In this document: piece by piece, positions 6,736 to 16,038 of the stretch
Layout of the letters: the number at the start of each line of letters is the position of its first letter
How positions within the stretch are numbered: position 1 is the stretch's first letter
NCBI RefSeq assembly: GCF_047634455.1
Contig: NZ_JBLIAI010000001.1
Location: forward strand, 1 to 64,000
Source: Maritalea sp047634455
GTDB lineage: Bacteria > Pseudomonadota > Alphaproteobacteria > Rhizobiales > Devosiaceae
DNA: 64,000 nucleotides
Direction: 5' to 3'
The notes under the pieces: generated by a model
What the model saw: only the letters and a program-made list of their open reading frames with translations
What the model was told of the DNA's origin: nothing
Databases searched by the model: none
Made by a program: the position numbers and the translations under genes

Positions 6736-9105
6736 TTAGGCGCCGTAAGGCACCCATACATTTTTGACTTGTGTTGTGCGGGCTAAGAAATAGTCGCCTT
6801 CACAAATCGCTTTGTCGGTCCAATCAATGGCTTTGCCTTTGTTGGTCCATGTTTGTTTGAGATTGTGGATCGACATTTGTTCGACCAATTTACCGCCCGC
6901 TGCGTCACCCGCATAAAAATGCGCATCAACGCCGTCATGCTCGACAAGCGTTTTGGTTAGGCTGTCTTTTTCGCCCGTCACAATGTTCACCACGCCGCCC
7001 GGCAAATCAGACGTATCCATGACTTGATAAAAATCCGTCATGGCCAAGGGCGCATGTTCGGATGGCACCAACACCGTCGTGTTGCCCATCGCAATTGCAG
7101 GTGCGAGCAAAGAAATCGCGCCGAGCAAAGGCGCTTCATCTGGCGCAGTTATGCCGATAACGCCAATCGGTTCTACCATGGCCACAACCATCGACCGGGT
7201 TGGTGGATTGTGCACTGCGCCATCATATTTGTCGGCCCATCCCGCAAAAGCAAACAAGCGCTCGATAGATTGATCGACTTCTTTCTTTGCAGCAGCGGCA
7301 CTCACACCCGTCATGGCGCGAATGCGATCCGCGAACTCAGATTTGCGGTAGTCGAGATTTTCACCCATGTAATACAGAATTTGCGACCGCAAGTGGGCGG
7401 TTTTGCTGCCCCAACCCAAAGCGCCTCTGGCGGCTTCCACTGCGTTGCGAATGTCTTTGCGATTTCCTTCGCCGACTTCGGCGATCAATTTGCCATCCGG
7501 CCCAGTGATTGGGCGGGCATAGCCGCCGTCCGGACGTGTTTGCTTGCCGCCAATATAGAGTTTGGCTGTGCGATCAATGCCATCTGTTTCAAACAATTTC
7601 GGCGCAGCGGGTTTTGGCGTTGCAGGCAAGGCTTTGAGCTTGGTTTCCCACGTCGGGCGCAGGTAGGCTGACATGCCTTCTTTGCCGCCTTCACGGCCAA
7701 ATCCACTTTCCTTATAACCGCCAAAACCACATGCAGCGTCAAACTGGTTGGTGGAGTTAATCCACACAATGCCAGACTGAATGCGCGGCGCGATATCGAG
7801 TGCGAGATTGATGTTCTCGCTCCAAATGCTGGCCGCAAGTCCGTAGCGAGAATTGTTGGCAAGCGCGACCGCTTCATCAGGTGTGCGGAAACTCATAGAA
7901 ACCAAAACGGGGCCAAAAACTTCTTCACTGGCAATCGTATTGGCAGGGCTCACATTTGTGAAAAGCGTTGGCTTCATATAGCAACCATCGGCCGGCAATT
8001 CGCCATCAGGCTGATATTTTATCGCGCCTTCTGCTTCGCCTTTTTTCATCAATTCTGTGACGCGTTCGATCTGAATTGGTGCAATCATCGCGCCGATGTC
8101 GATGGCTTTGTCGAGCGGGTCACCCACACGCAATTTTGCCATGCGTGCTTTAAGTTTTTTGATGAAACGCTTCTCGATGCTTTCTTGGACCAATAGCCGT
8201 GAACCAGCGCAGCATACTTGGCCCTGATTGAACCAAATCGCGTCCACTAAGCCTTCAACCGCGCTATCAATGTCCGCGTCTTCAAAAACGATGAACGGTG
8301 ACTTGCCACCCAGCTCGAGCGAAATGCCTTTGCCAGAGCCTGCGGTTGCTTTGCGAATGGCTTTGCCGACACCTGTTGATCCGGTGAAGGCAACTTTGTC
8401 TATACCTTCATGTTCCATGATCGCCGCGCCGACTTCACCATTGCCAGTGACGATATTGACCACACCTGCTGGCAGGCCAATTTCACGACAAATCTCTGCA
8501 AACAATAAAGCTGTAAGCGACGTGAGTTCTGCAGGTTTCAACACCACTGTGTTGCCTGCCGCCAAGGCTGGCGCAATTTTCCATGCCATCATCAATAGTG
8601 GGAAATTCCACGGGATAACTTGCCCGCAAACCCCATAGGGCTGGTGGTCTGGGAACTCGCGCTCAATATGCTGGGCCCAGCCTGCATGGTGATAGAAATG
8701 ACGCGCCACCAAAGGCACATCCACATCACGGCTTTCGCGGATGGGTTTGCCATTGTCCATGGTTTCAAGCACCGCGAACAGGCGCGCGTGTTTTTGCACT
8801 TGGCGGGCAATTGCATAAAGGAACTTTGCCCGTTCAAAGCCGGACAAGGCTTGCCAAGGACCAGTTGCCTTGCGTGCCGCTTTTACCGCGCGGTCCAGGT
8901 CAGCCTTAGTGCTTTGGGTGATTTGCGCCAGTTCTTTGCCGTTCGCTGGATTGTTTGTGGCGAACGTTTTGCCGGGCTTTGTGAAGTCGCCATCAATGAA
9001 GCTGCCGAACTTGCGGGCATGGCTATCAAGCCACGCCACCGCTTGCTCGTCCCCCTCAGGGGCTGGACCATATTCAAGGTTCTTGAAAATCTCAGGAATG
9101 TTCAT
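6736..9105 (-). CDS. Two-domain aldehyde dehydrogenase with a degenerate second domain
   Basis: A 789-residue protein made of two aldehyde dehydrogenase units. The first (about 35-490) is complete: N167 in IPWNFP, general base E264 in LELGGK and catalytic C298 in GQVCCAGSR. The second (about 510-789) keeps the NAD-domain fold segments (IGVIGITAPDEAPLLGAISL, PGGVVNIVTG) but has no GQxC cysteine or ELGG glutamate and is truncated, so it is probably structural. Its place directly after deoC suggests oxidation of the acetaldehyde released by DeoC to acetate or acetyl-CoA, but the substrate is inferred. Similar two-unit forms near deoC are known in rhizobia and Rhodobacterales. Confidence 0.88.
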   Translation of the reverse strand: MNIPEIFKNLEYGPAPEGDEQAVAWLDSHARKFGSFIDGDFTKPGKTFATNNPANGKELAQITQSTKADLDRAVKAARKATGPWQALSGFERAKFLYAIARQVQKHARLFAVLETMDNGKPIRESRDVDVPLVARHFYHHAGWAQHIEREFPDHQPYGVCGQVIPWNFPLLMMAWKIAPALAAGNTVVLKPAELTSLTALLFAEICREIGLPAGVVNIVTGNGEVGAAIMEHEGIDKVAFTGSTGVGKAIRKATAGSGKGISLELGGKSPFIVFEDADIDSAVEGLVDAIWFNQGQVCCAGSRLLVQESIEKRFIKKLKARMAKLRVGDPLDKAIDIGAMIAPIQIERVTELMKKGEAEGAIKYQPDGELPADGCYMKPTLFTNVSPANTIASEEVFGPVLVSMSFRTPDEAVALANNSRYGLAASIWSENINLALDIAPRIQSGIVWINSTNQFDAACGFGGYKESGFGREGGKEGMSAYLRPTWETKLKALPATPKPAAPKLFETDGIDRTAKLYIGGKQTRPDGGYARPITGPDGKLIAEVGEGNRKDIRNAVEAARGALGWGSKTAHLRSQILYYMGENLDYRKSEFADRIRAMTGVSAAAAKKEVDQSIERLFAFAGWADKYDGAVHNPPTRSMVVAMVEPIGVIGITAPDEAPLLGAISLLAPAIAMGNTTVLVPSEHAPLAMTDFYQVMDTSDLPGGVVNIVTGEKDSLTKTLVEHDGVDAHFYAGDAAGGKLVEQMSIHNLKQTWTNKGKAIDWTDKAICEGDYFLARTTQVKNVWVPYGA

Positions 9106-9114
9106 TGTCCTGCC

Positions 9115-10104
9115 CTAAACCATCGGTTGGCGATAGTCGGCTGAATAGCGACCGGTCGCATTATGTTCGAGTTGTCTTTCGATATCCGTCAAAAGGCTAG
9201 AAGCGCCAAAGCGGAACAGGTGCGGTTGCAACCAATTGTTGCCCAGCTCTTCCTTCATCAACGCCATAAAAGTAATCGCATCTTTGGCTTTTGAGATACC
9301 ACCAGCGGGCTTGTAGCCAATTTCAACGCCGGTTTCTTCGTGGAACCAGCGGATCATACGGATCATCGACAAAGATGTTTGTAAATCAGCGTTGACCTTT
9401 TCCTTGCCTGTCGACGTTTTGATAAAGTCAGCCCCGGCCAACATGCAAACCAATGACGCTTTTGCCACATTGGTCTGCGTCGCCAATTCGCCGGTTCCCA
9501 AGATCGTTTTCAAATGCGCTTCACCGCAAGCTTCGCGGAAGGCCTTCATTTGATCATATAGGGCTTGCCAGTCACCATTAAGAACATGATGACGTTCAAT
9601 CACTACGTCGATTTCTTTTGCACCAGCGGCAACCGAGGCTTCAACTTCTTTCACGCGGGTTTCAAACGGGGTAAGCCCGGCGGGAAAACCCGTGGAAACC
9701 GCTGCCACCGGAATACCCGTGCCTTTGAGCGCATGCACAGCGGTTTCGACGAAATTGTGATAGACGCAAACGGCGCCGGGATTGATTTTCAATCCTCCGG
9801 CACCAAGTGCGGCCAGAATTTCTGGGCGAACCGGCTGACGGGCTTTTGCGCATAGACGTTCAACGCGCCCCGCACTATCGTCGCCGTTCAGCGTCGTCAG
9901 ATCAATCACGGTGATCGCGCGGAGTAACCACGCAACCTGCCATTGCTTTTTCACGGAGCGACGGGTGCCAATTGTCGATGCGCGGCGTTCAAGCGCCGAG
10001 CGGTTCATGCGCACTTGCCGCAACCATCCCAAATCCAGATCAAAACCCGGATTTCGCTGATGATTGTGATTATGCGCATCAATTGAAATAGCTTTGAGGG
10101 TCAT
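9115..10104 (-). CDS. deoC: Deoxyribose-phosphate aldolase
   Basis: A 329-residue class I aldolase that splits 2-deoxyribose-5-phosphate into acetaldehyde and glyceraldehyde-3-phosphate. Seen: Schiff-base lysine K229 in ADFIKTSTGK, the aspartate of the EIDVV motif (about D166) and the second lysine in GYKPAGGI. It is longer than the E. coli enzyme (259 residues) by an N-terminal extension of about 50 residues rich in H and R, a form also seen in animal DeoC. The ATG overlaps the pnp stop (ATGA), so the genes are coupled. Confidence 0.96.
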   Translation of the reverse strand: MTLKAISIDAHNHNHQRNPGFDLDLGWLRQVRMNRSALERRASTIGTRRSVKKQWQVAWLLRAITVIDLTTLNGDDSAGRVERLCAKARQPVRPEILAALGAGGLKINPGAVCVYHNFVETAVHALKGTGIPVAAVSTGFPAGLTPFETRVKEVEASVAAGAKEIDVVIERHHVLNGDWQALYDQMKAFREACGEAHLKTILGTGELATQTNVAKASLVCMLAGADFIKTSTGKEKVNADLQTSLSMIRMIRWFHEETGVEIGYKPAGGISKAKDAITFMALMKEELGNNWLQPHLFRFGASSLLTDIERQLEHNATGRYSADYRQPMV

Positions 10105-10904
10105 AATTCCCCTACCAATCTTTCGAGCAACTGCTCGAGTTTTTTCGCGCCTTTAAGCGCCATTTCCTTGGTGTGCTGGTGGGAGATGGTTTCATCCGAC
10201 AGCCCTGCACCCATATTCGTGATCGATGAACAAGCCCAAACACGCATCCCCAAGAAACGCGCCAAAATCGCTTCCGGAACCGTAGACATGCCGACAGCGT
10301 TCGCCCCAAAACCTTTGATCATGCGGATTTCGGCTGGCGTTTCAAATGTCGGGCCAGAGTACCAAGCGTAAACGCCTTCTTTTAACGTAATCCACAAATC
10401 GTCTGCGATGGATAGCGCCTGTTTACGCAATTGCGGGTCGTAGGCATCAACCATGTTGACGAACCTGTCGTCTGTTGGTTCGCCAATCAGCGGGTTAAAA
10501 CCGTTATAATTGATGTGATCAGAAATCATCATCAATTCGCCCGGTGCAATGTCGTTCTCCAAAGACCCGGCAGAATTTGTCAGCAACAGCGTTTTTGCGC
10601 CAACTGCGCGCATTGTTTCAAGCGGCACGCGCATCACGTCGGCGCGGCCTTCTTCGTAATAGTGGGCGCGGCCGGTCAAGATCGCAGTACGCTTGCCACT
10701 TAACGTGCCAACCAACAAAGCCTTGCCATGCCCAGACACGCCACCTGTTGGAAAATCAACAAGCTCATCGTAGCGAATTTCTTCGCGATCACTGAGCAAA
10801 TCGCCAACACCTGACAATCCTGATCCCAGGACTAATGCGACCTCAATTGGTTCAGAACCAGCACGATCTCGAATGATTTCTGCATTTGCATTTGCTGCAC
10901 TCAC
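10101..10904 (-). CDS. Purine-nucleoside phosphorylase
   Basis: A 267-residue phosphorylase of the trimeric PNP family (punA/xapA type), which cleaves purine (deoxy)nucleosides to the base and (deoxy)ribose-1-phosphate. Seen: the phosphate loop LGSGLSGVGD, GRAHYYE, the signature SGPTFETPAEIRM, MSTVPE and SSITNMGAG. The Asn in the last motif is the residue that favours 6-oxopurines in characterised trimeric PNPs. It starts with GTG overlapping the cdd stop by four bases and overlaps deoC at its end. It shares its product with DeoA and feeds DeoB. Confidence 0.94.
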   Translation of the reverse strand: MSAANANAEIIRDRAGSEPIEVALVLGSGLSGVGDLLSDREEIRYDELVDFPTGGVSGHGKALLVGTLSGKRTAILTGRAHYYEEGRADVMRVPLETMRAVGAKTLLLTNSAGSLENDIAPGELMMISDHINYNGFNPLIGEPTDDRFVNMVDAYDPQLRKQALSIADDLWITLKEGVYAWYSGPTFETPAEIRMIKGFGANAVGMSTVPEAILARFLGMRVWACSSITNMGAGLSDETISHQHTKEMALKGAKKLEQLLERLVGEL

Positions 10905-11311
10905 TTTACCGCCTCCAAACTTTCTGGGCCAAACCCGTCGGGTAACAATTCGCTCATCGAATAGCTTTTTGAATCGCCGTCTTCACTTGTGCAAATAATC
11001 ACGGTCTCAGCCGTGGCAAATTCGCGGATACGTTGACGACACCCGCCACACGGGGTGACAGGGTCGACACCTTTTCCGATTACAAAGATGCGGTGTATCT
11101 TTTTTGCCCCTGCGCCAATCATTGCCGAAATCGCCGATGCTTCAGCGCACGACCCTTGCGGATAAGCTGCGTTTTCGACATTGCAACCAGCATAAATCGC
11201 ACCGTCATCAGCCAAAATTGCAGCGCCTACTGGAAAGTTAGAATAGGGCACGTGTGCATGCTTGCGCACCTTTTGGGCCGCATCATAAAGGGCTTGCGTT
11301 ACCGCATCCAT
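10901..11311 (-). CDS. cdd: Cytidine deaminase
   Basis: A 136-residue zinc enzyme that deaminates (deoxy)cytidine to (deoxy)uridine. Seen: the zinc and catalytic motif SCAEAS with the proton-shuttle glutamate, and the zinc pair PCGGCRQ. A longer frame exists upstream, but the chosen ATG (MDAVTQAL) has AAGGAG close upstream and gives the normal homotetrameric family length. It sits 2 bp after the second permease gene of the nucleoside transporter and overlaps pnp, so uptake and breakdown genes are one transcript. Confidence 0.96.
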   Translation of the reverse strand: MDAVTQALYDAAQKVRKHAHVPYSNFPVGAAILADDGAIYAGCNVENAAYPQGSCAEASAISAMIGAGAKKIHRIFVIGKGVDPVTPCGGCRQRIREFATAETVIICTSEDGDSKSYSMSELLPDGFGPESLEAVK

Positions 11312-11312
11312 T

Positions 11313-12281
11313 TTATCTCTCCTTGACGTAGGGCTGCCCAACAGCTTTTGGTGGAACAGCGCGGCCGATAAATCCAGCCAGCAACACAACAGTCAGGATG
11401 TATGGCAGTGCTTGAATAAATTGCACCGGCACTTCCCCAATAAATAGGAACTCAACGCCTTGCAATCTGATTTGCGCGGCACTCAACACACCAAACAACA
11501 AGCAAGTCCAAAGAGCGTTCCAAGGCCGCCATTTTGCGAAAATGAGGGCAGCAAGCGCGATAAAACCACGTCCTGCGGTCATATTTTCGCTAAAGTTTGC
11601 CCCCTGTGACGTTGACAAATAAGCCCCCGCAATGCCGCACAGAACACCTGTAACAATCAATGCTTGGTAGCGCAGTTTGAAAACTGAAATGCCCGCCGTG
11701 TCGAGTGCTTTGGGATTTTCACCAACCGCGCGCAGACGCAAACCGAAACGCGTACGCATAAGCACCCAAGCCGTGATGGGCACAGCCGCAAACGCAAAAT
11801 AGACAATGATCGTATGTCCAGAAATCAATTGCTCATAGATTGGACCAATGAACGGCACTTGTCCAATTTCTGTGGCAAATGGCAATTCAATAGGCCCTAT
11901 ACGAGCATCCTGAGGCAAATTCGGGGTGGTTCCGCCGCGTTTGAATATCGAATGGCCGATAAACACTGTTAAACCAGCAGCCAAGAAGTTCAACGCGACG
12001 CCAGAAATGACTTGGTTGCCGCGCAAATTGATCGACGCGAAGGCGTGGATCATCGACATCGCTGTTGACACCGCTATGGCTGCAAGCATACCAAACCACA
12101 CTGAACCCGACAGCGAGGCCACTGCAGCGGCGGCAAATGCCGCGCCCAGCATCTTGCCTTCAAGACCGATGTCAACAATGCCTGCGCGCTCGGAAAATAA
12201 CCCTGCAAGCGTAGCCAACAGAATAGGCACTGCCAACCGGACAGAGGAATCAAGAAGGAAAATGATATCGTTCATGCCCAT
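11313..12281 (-). CDS. Nucleoside ABC transporter permease (YufQ/NupQ type)
   Basis: A 322-residue inner-membrane permease of the BPD_transp_2 family with about eight to nine hydrophobic helices. It carries the motif ERAGIVDIGLEGKMLGAAFAAA near the N-terminus and a C-terminal AVPPKAVGQP segment, both typical of BMP-family nucleoside or purine importers. An AAGGAAG site lies 7 bases before the ATG, inside the end of the preceding gene, and the two are 2 bp apart. It pairs with the upstream permease as a heterodimer. Nucleosides as substrate are inferred from the whole operon. Confidence 0.92.
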   Translation of the reverse strand: MGMNDIIFLLDSSVRLAVPILLATLAGLFSERAGIVDIGLEGKMLGAAFAAAAVASLSGSVWFGMLAAIAVSTAMSMIHAFASINLRGNQVISGVALNFLAAGLTVFIGHSIFKRGGTTPNLPQDARIGPIELPFATEIGQVPFIGPIYEQLISGHTIIVYFAFAAVPITAWVLMRTRFGLRLRAVGENPKALDTAGISVFKLRYQALIVTGVLCGIAGAYLSTSQGANFSENMTAGRGFIALAALIFAKWRPWNALWTCLLFGVLSAAQIRLQGVEFLFIGEVPVQFIQALPYILTVVLLAGFIGRAVPPKAVGQPYVKER

Positions 12282-12283
12282 CG

Positions 12284-13405
12284 TTACACTTCCTTCTTTT
12301 CAGCTGTGTCGTCTTGATTTCCCGAGGGCGACCGGAACGCTCCAAATATGCGCTCAAGCATCGGTTTAAACATTTCGTCCATGGCACCAGAAAAAAGAAT
12401 AACGAGTGCCTGAATAACGACCACGAGGTCGCTTGGTACCGACGGCATAACGAAAGCCAACTCCAACCCACCTTGGTACAGCGCCCCAAACAAAACGGCA
12501 GCGAATGCGATGCCAACCGGATGTGCGCGGCCCATAAAGGCCACGGCGATGCCCACAAAGCCAAAGCCTTGGACATAACCAACAACCAGGCGTTTTTGTA
12601 CGCCAACCGCTTCATTTACCGCCATCAGACCGGCCAATGCGCCTGCGATGGCCATAGCAATCATAATGATCGTGACGGCGTTGATCCCGGCATATCGAGC
12701 GGCTTCGGGGTTGGAGCCAAGTGTGCGGATTTTGAAGCCCAATTTTGTGCGCCAAATAAGCACATAAACAAATATCAGCGCTAGAATACCAAAGATGAAT
12801 GTTACGTTGAGCGGCGAATATTTGAAGTAACTGAAATATTCTGCCATTAACGGCAATCGACCGGCTTCGGCAATCGTGCGTGTTTCAGCGTTTGCGCCAG
12901 GGTTGGTGATCACTCGGGCGAGCATGTAGCTCATAAACGCAGAGGCGATAAAGTTAAACATGATCGTTGTGATCACGATATGGCTGCCACGCTTTGCCTG
13001 CAAATAGCCTGGTATGATGGCCCAGATTGCGCCGAGTGCCATCGCAGCAAAAGTTGAAGCGAACAGCACAATAATCCAGTGGGTTTGGTCAAGCCAAAGC
13101 GCCATCATGATCGCGCCAAGCCCGGCGACATACGCCTGACCTTCACCACCAATATTAAACAGACCTGCATGAAATGCGACCGCAACTGCGAGGCCGGTAA
13201 AGATGAAACTGGTCGCAAAATGCAAGGTGAAGCCCATGCCCGTGCCGGTGCCAAAAGCCCCGTAGGCCAGAACTTTCATGGCTTCGAACGGATTCTCCCC
13301 AATCACAGCGACAGCAAGTCCGCCAACAATTAGCGCCAGCAACACGTTCATGGCTGGCATAAGGACATTCAATGCCCAATTCGGCAATGGCTGTCTCGAA
13401 CTCAT
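12284..13405 (-). CDS. Nucleoside ABC transporter permease (YufP/NupP type)
   Basis: A 373-residue polytopic permease. The N-terminal half holds ALIVGGLAVAVIGENPFEAM, then the family motif AGLFNIGGEGQAYVAGLGA, and later TLGSNPEAARYAGIN, the cytoplasmic loop that contacts the ATPase in this family. The short charged tail (NQDDTAEKKEV) is cytoplasmic. It is 15 bp downstream of the ATPase gene and 2 bp upstream of the second permease gene. The order SBP-ATPase-permease-permease matches the Bacillus YufNOPQ guanosine importer. Confidence 0.92.
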   Translation of the reverse strand: MSSRQPLPNWALNVLMPAMNVLLALIVGGLAVAVIGENPFEAMKVLAYGAFGTGTGMGFTLHFATSFIFTGLAVAVAFHAGLFNIGGEGQAYVAGLGAIMMALWLDQTHWIIVLFASTFAAMALGAIWAIIPGYLQAKRGSHIVITTIMFNFIASAFMSYMLARVITNPGANAETRTIAEAGRLPLMAEYFSYFKYSPLNVTFIFGILALIFVYVLIWRTKLGFKIRTLGSNPEAARYAGINAVTIIMIAMAIAGALAGLMAVNEAVGVQKRLVVGYVQGFGFVGIAVAFMGRAHPVGIAFAAVLFGALYQGGLELAFVMPSVPSDLVVVIQALVILFSGAMDEMFKPMLERIFGAFRSPSGNQDDTAEKKEV

Positions 13406-13420
13406 CGCAATTCCCCCGAT

Positions 13421-14995
13421 TTATTGCTCAGCTGGGTCTAGCCCGGCCATTGCCAACCCAAACTCTTTTTCACTTGCAGTTGGTGGCAACTCGGTGACAA
13501 TTTCACCGTCAAACATCACAAGTACACGATCCGAAAGCGATCGGATTTCATCCAGCTCAACAGATACCATAAGCACCGCTTTACCTTGATCGCGCAATTC
13601 AATAATTTGCTTATGGATGAACTCAATCGCCCCGATATCCACGCCGCGCGTGGGTTGGCCGACAATCAAAATATCCAGATCACGGTCCATTTCACGGGCT
13701 AGCACAATTTTTTGCTGATTGCCGCCAGAAAAATTTGCGGTCTTTAGGCGCGAGTTTTGCGGGCGGATGTCAAACATCTCGATGCGTTTGTCCGCCTCTT
13801 TTCGAGCTGCGGTGAGCGAAAGCATTGGCCCATTGCCATATTTTTGCGCATCTTCGTAACCGAGCATGGAGTTTTCCCACTCCTCGAACTGCGTGACCAA
13901 GCCCATTCTGTGCCGGTCTTCTGGCACATGGGCCAGCCCCATCCGGCGCACTTCTGCTGCAACACCGTCGCCATCGAACTTGATCTTTTTACCATTGATC
14001 CGAATTTCACCCAAAAGCGGTGAAAACATGCCCGAAATGGCTTGCAACAATTGCGATTGACCGTTGCCGGAGACCCCTGCAATGCCGACAATCTCACCAG
14101 CGCGGACGTCAAATGAGACGTTCTTGACGCGCGGCACACCAATATCGTCGGTCACAGATAGGTTCTCGACTTCAAGTACCTTCTCACCCGGCTTGGCTTC
14201 AGTTTTTTCAACTTGCAGCAGAACACGACGGCCGACCATCATTTCTGCCAATTGATCTGGCGATGTATCTTTGGTGGCGACGGTACCAACCATCGTACCT
14301 CGCCGCATCACTGAAACAGTATCGGTAATGGCCATAATTTCGCGCAGCTTATGGGTGATCAAAATGATCGTTTTGCCTTCGTCGCGAAGCTGTTCCAAGA
14401 TGCGGAACAATTGATCCGCCTCAGTTGGCGTCAACACCCCCGTTGGCTCATCCAGGATGAGCACGTCGGCACCACGATAAAGCGCTTTGAGAATTTCAAC
14501 ACGCTGCTCTTGCCCCACCGAAAGGTCTTCGATGATCGCGTCCGGGTCAACATTCAACCCATAATCTTCAGCCAGTCGCGTCAATTCCTTGCGCGCCGCA
14601 GCCATACTTGGTGCAAGGAGATGATCACCTTCAGCGCCAAGAATGATATTCTCAAGTACCGTGAAATTTTCGACCAGCATGAAATGCTGGTGCACCATGC
14701 CGATACCCAAATCCAGGGCATGGCTAGAATCTTTGATTTTTACCTTCTCGCCATGGACGTAAATTTCGCCGGCGTCGGCTGTGTAAAAGCCATATAGGAT
14801 CGACATTAAAGTCGACTTGCCAGCACCATTCTCCCCAACAATGCCGTGGATCGAATTACGCTTTACAGTCAAGTTGATGTCTTTATTTGCCTGCACCGGG
14901 CCAAAAGACTTCGAAACGCCTCTTAGATCAATCGCAGGAACAGACTCAGCAGCCCGCGAGGGCTGCTGAGTTGCTTGAGTTAAGTTCTCAACCAT
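13421..14995 (-). CDS. Nucleoside ABC transporter ATP-binding protein, two ATPase domains
   Basis: A 524-residue fused ATPase of the YufO/RbsA type. Domain 1 (about 20-250) has Walker A GENGAGKST, signature LSVGQEQRVEI and Walker B VLILDEPT. Domain 2 (about 270-510) has a degenerate Walker A (GVSGNGQSQ lacks the usual GKS/T), the signature FSGGNQQK and ILIVGQPTRGVD in place of Walker B. Such asymmetry is normal in this family, so only site 1 is likely to be fully catalytic. It lies 26 bp after the binding-protein gene and energises nucleoside uptake. Confidence 0.93.
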   Translation of the reverse strand: MVENLTQATQQPSRAAESVPAIDLRGVSKSFGPVQANKDINLTVKRNSIHGIVGENGAGKSTLMSILYGFYTADAGEIYVHGEKVKIKDSSHALDLGIGMVHQHFMLVENFTVLENIILGAEGDHLLAPSMAAARKELTRLAEDYGLNVDPDAIIEDLSVGQEQRVEILKALYRGADVLILDEPTGVLTPTEADQLFRILEQLRDEGKTIILITHKLREIMAITDTVSVMRRGTMVGTVATKDTSPDQLAEMMVGRRVLLQVEKTEAKPGEKVLEVENLSVTDDIGVPRVKNVSFDVRAGEIVGIAGVSGNGQSQLLQAISGMFSPLLGEIRINGKKIKFDGDGVAAEVRRMGLAHVPEDRHRMGLVTQFEEWENSMLGYEDAQKYGNGPMLSLTAARKEADKRIEMFDIRPQNSRLKTANFSGGNQQKIVLAREMDRDLDILIVGQPTRGVDIGAIEFIHKQIIELRDQGKAVLMVSVELDEIRSLSDRVLVMFDGEIVTELPPTASEKEFGLAMAGLDPAEQ

Positions 14996-15021
14996 ATTGA
15001 GTTACCGTTACCAGCCTTCGA

Positions 15022-16038
15022 TTATGAAACTGGGCAAGAATTGTCTGAACGATAATCGTGTACAGCGATCTCGCCAGAATTGATCTTGGCAGTAAGCTCT
15101 TCAACTTTGGCTTGCATCTCTGGTGTGATGAGCGCGGCGTTGTACTCGTCCATAGCAGCGCCAACACCACCTTCAGCCAAACCAAGTGATTGGATGCCTG
15201 AAGTCCAGTTGCCATTCATCTCGTCTGTGAATGCATTTTGAACCGCAACGTCAACACGCTTCACCATTGATGACAACATTGTGCCTGGGAAGAGGTAGTT
15301 TTGGTTGCTATCAACGCCGATACCAAATTTGCCGGCATCAGAGGCTGCTTGCAACACGCCTTCACCAGATGCGCCTGCGGCTGCATAGAGCACGTCCGCA
15401 CCACGCTCAAGCTGTGAACGACCAACTTCACCACCGGTATTGATGTCGTTAAAGGCACCAAAATCTGTTCCGATGAAGTTTTGAAGCACGACAACGTCTG
15501 GGTTTACCGCACGTGCACCTTGCACGTAACCACAACCAAACGCTTGAAGCAGTGGGAAATCAAACGCTGTAACATAGCCGATTGTGCCGGTTTCAGACTT
15601 CATCGCCGCTAGTGCGCCAACAATGTATGAACCTTCTTGCTCTTTAAACAACACAGACCGCACGTTAGGCTGATCAACAACCATGTCGATGATCGCAAAA
15701 TGAGTGTCTGGGAATTCTTGAGCCACAACGTCAAGTGGTCCGCCCCATGTGAAGCCAGGCACCACAATTGGGTTTGCACCTTGTTGCGCAAAGCGACGAA
15801 GTGCTTGCTCACGCTGTGCATCTGTTTGGATTTCTAAATCTTGGTACGGGTTGCCAGTTGCTTTTGTATAAGCTTCCGCACCGTTCCAAGCCATTTCATT
15901 GAAAGATTTATCGTTTTTGCCGCCTACGTCATAAACCAACGCAGGTTGGGCAAGCGCCACACCTGTCATCAAAGCAGCAAATGTTGCTGCGCCAAGTACG
16001 GCTTTTGCACCACCAGAAATTTTATTTTGGACGGTCAT
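15022..16038 (-). CDS. BMP family nucleoside-binding lipoprotein-like substrate-binding protein
   Basis: A 338-residue periplasmic binding protein of the BMP/Med (PnrA-like) family, which in characterised members binds purine or pyrimidine nucleosides. The start is the ATG of MTVQNKISGG, preceded by AAGGGAGA; a longer frame upstream lacks such a site. A signal peptide (residues 1-30, ending VALAQ) has no lipobox cysteine, so the protein is soluble. Family motifs: YDVGGKNDKSFNEMAW near the N-terminus and GSYIVGALAA in the middle. It is the first gene of the 11-gene operon. Confidence 0.92.
   Translation of the reverse strand: MTVQNKISGGAKAVLGAATFAALMTGVALAQPALVYDVGGKNDKSFNEMAWNGAEAYTKATGNPYQDLEIQTDAQREQALRRFAQQGANPIVVPGFTWGGPLDVVAQEFPDTHFAIIDMVVDQPNVRSVLFKEQEGSYIVGALAAMKSETGTIGYVTAFDFPLLQAFGCGYVQGARAVNPDVVVLQNFIGTDFGAFNDINTGGEVGRSQLERGADVLYAAAGASGEGVLQAASDAGKFGIGVDSNQNYLFPGTMLSSMVKRVDVAVQNAFTDEMNGNWTSGIQSLGLAEGGVGAAMDEYNAALITPEMQAKVEELTAKINSGEIAVHDYRSDNSCPVS

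Noticed and set aside
7024..7671. 215-codon rightward frame opposite the aldehyde dehydrogenase gene
   Set aside because: Shadow; rich in C, R, H and F with no plausible fold.
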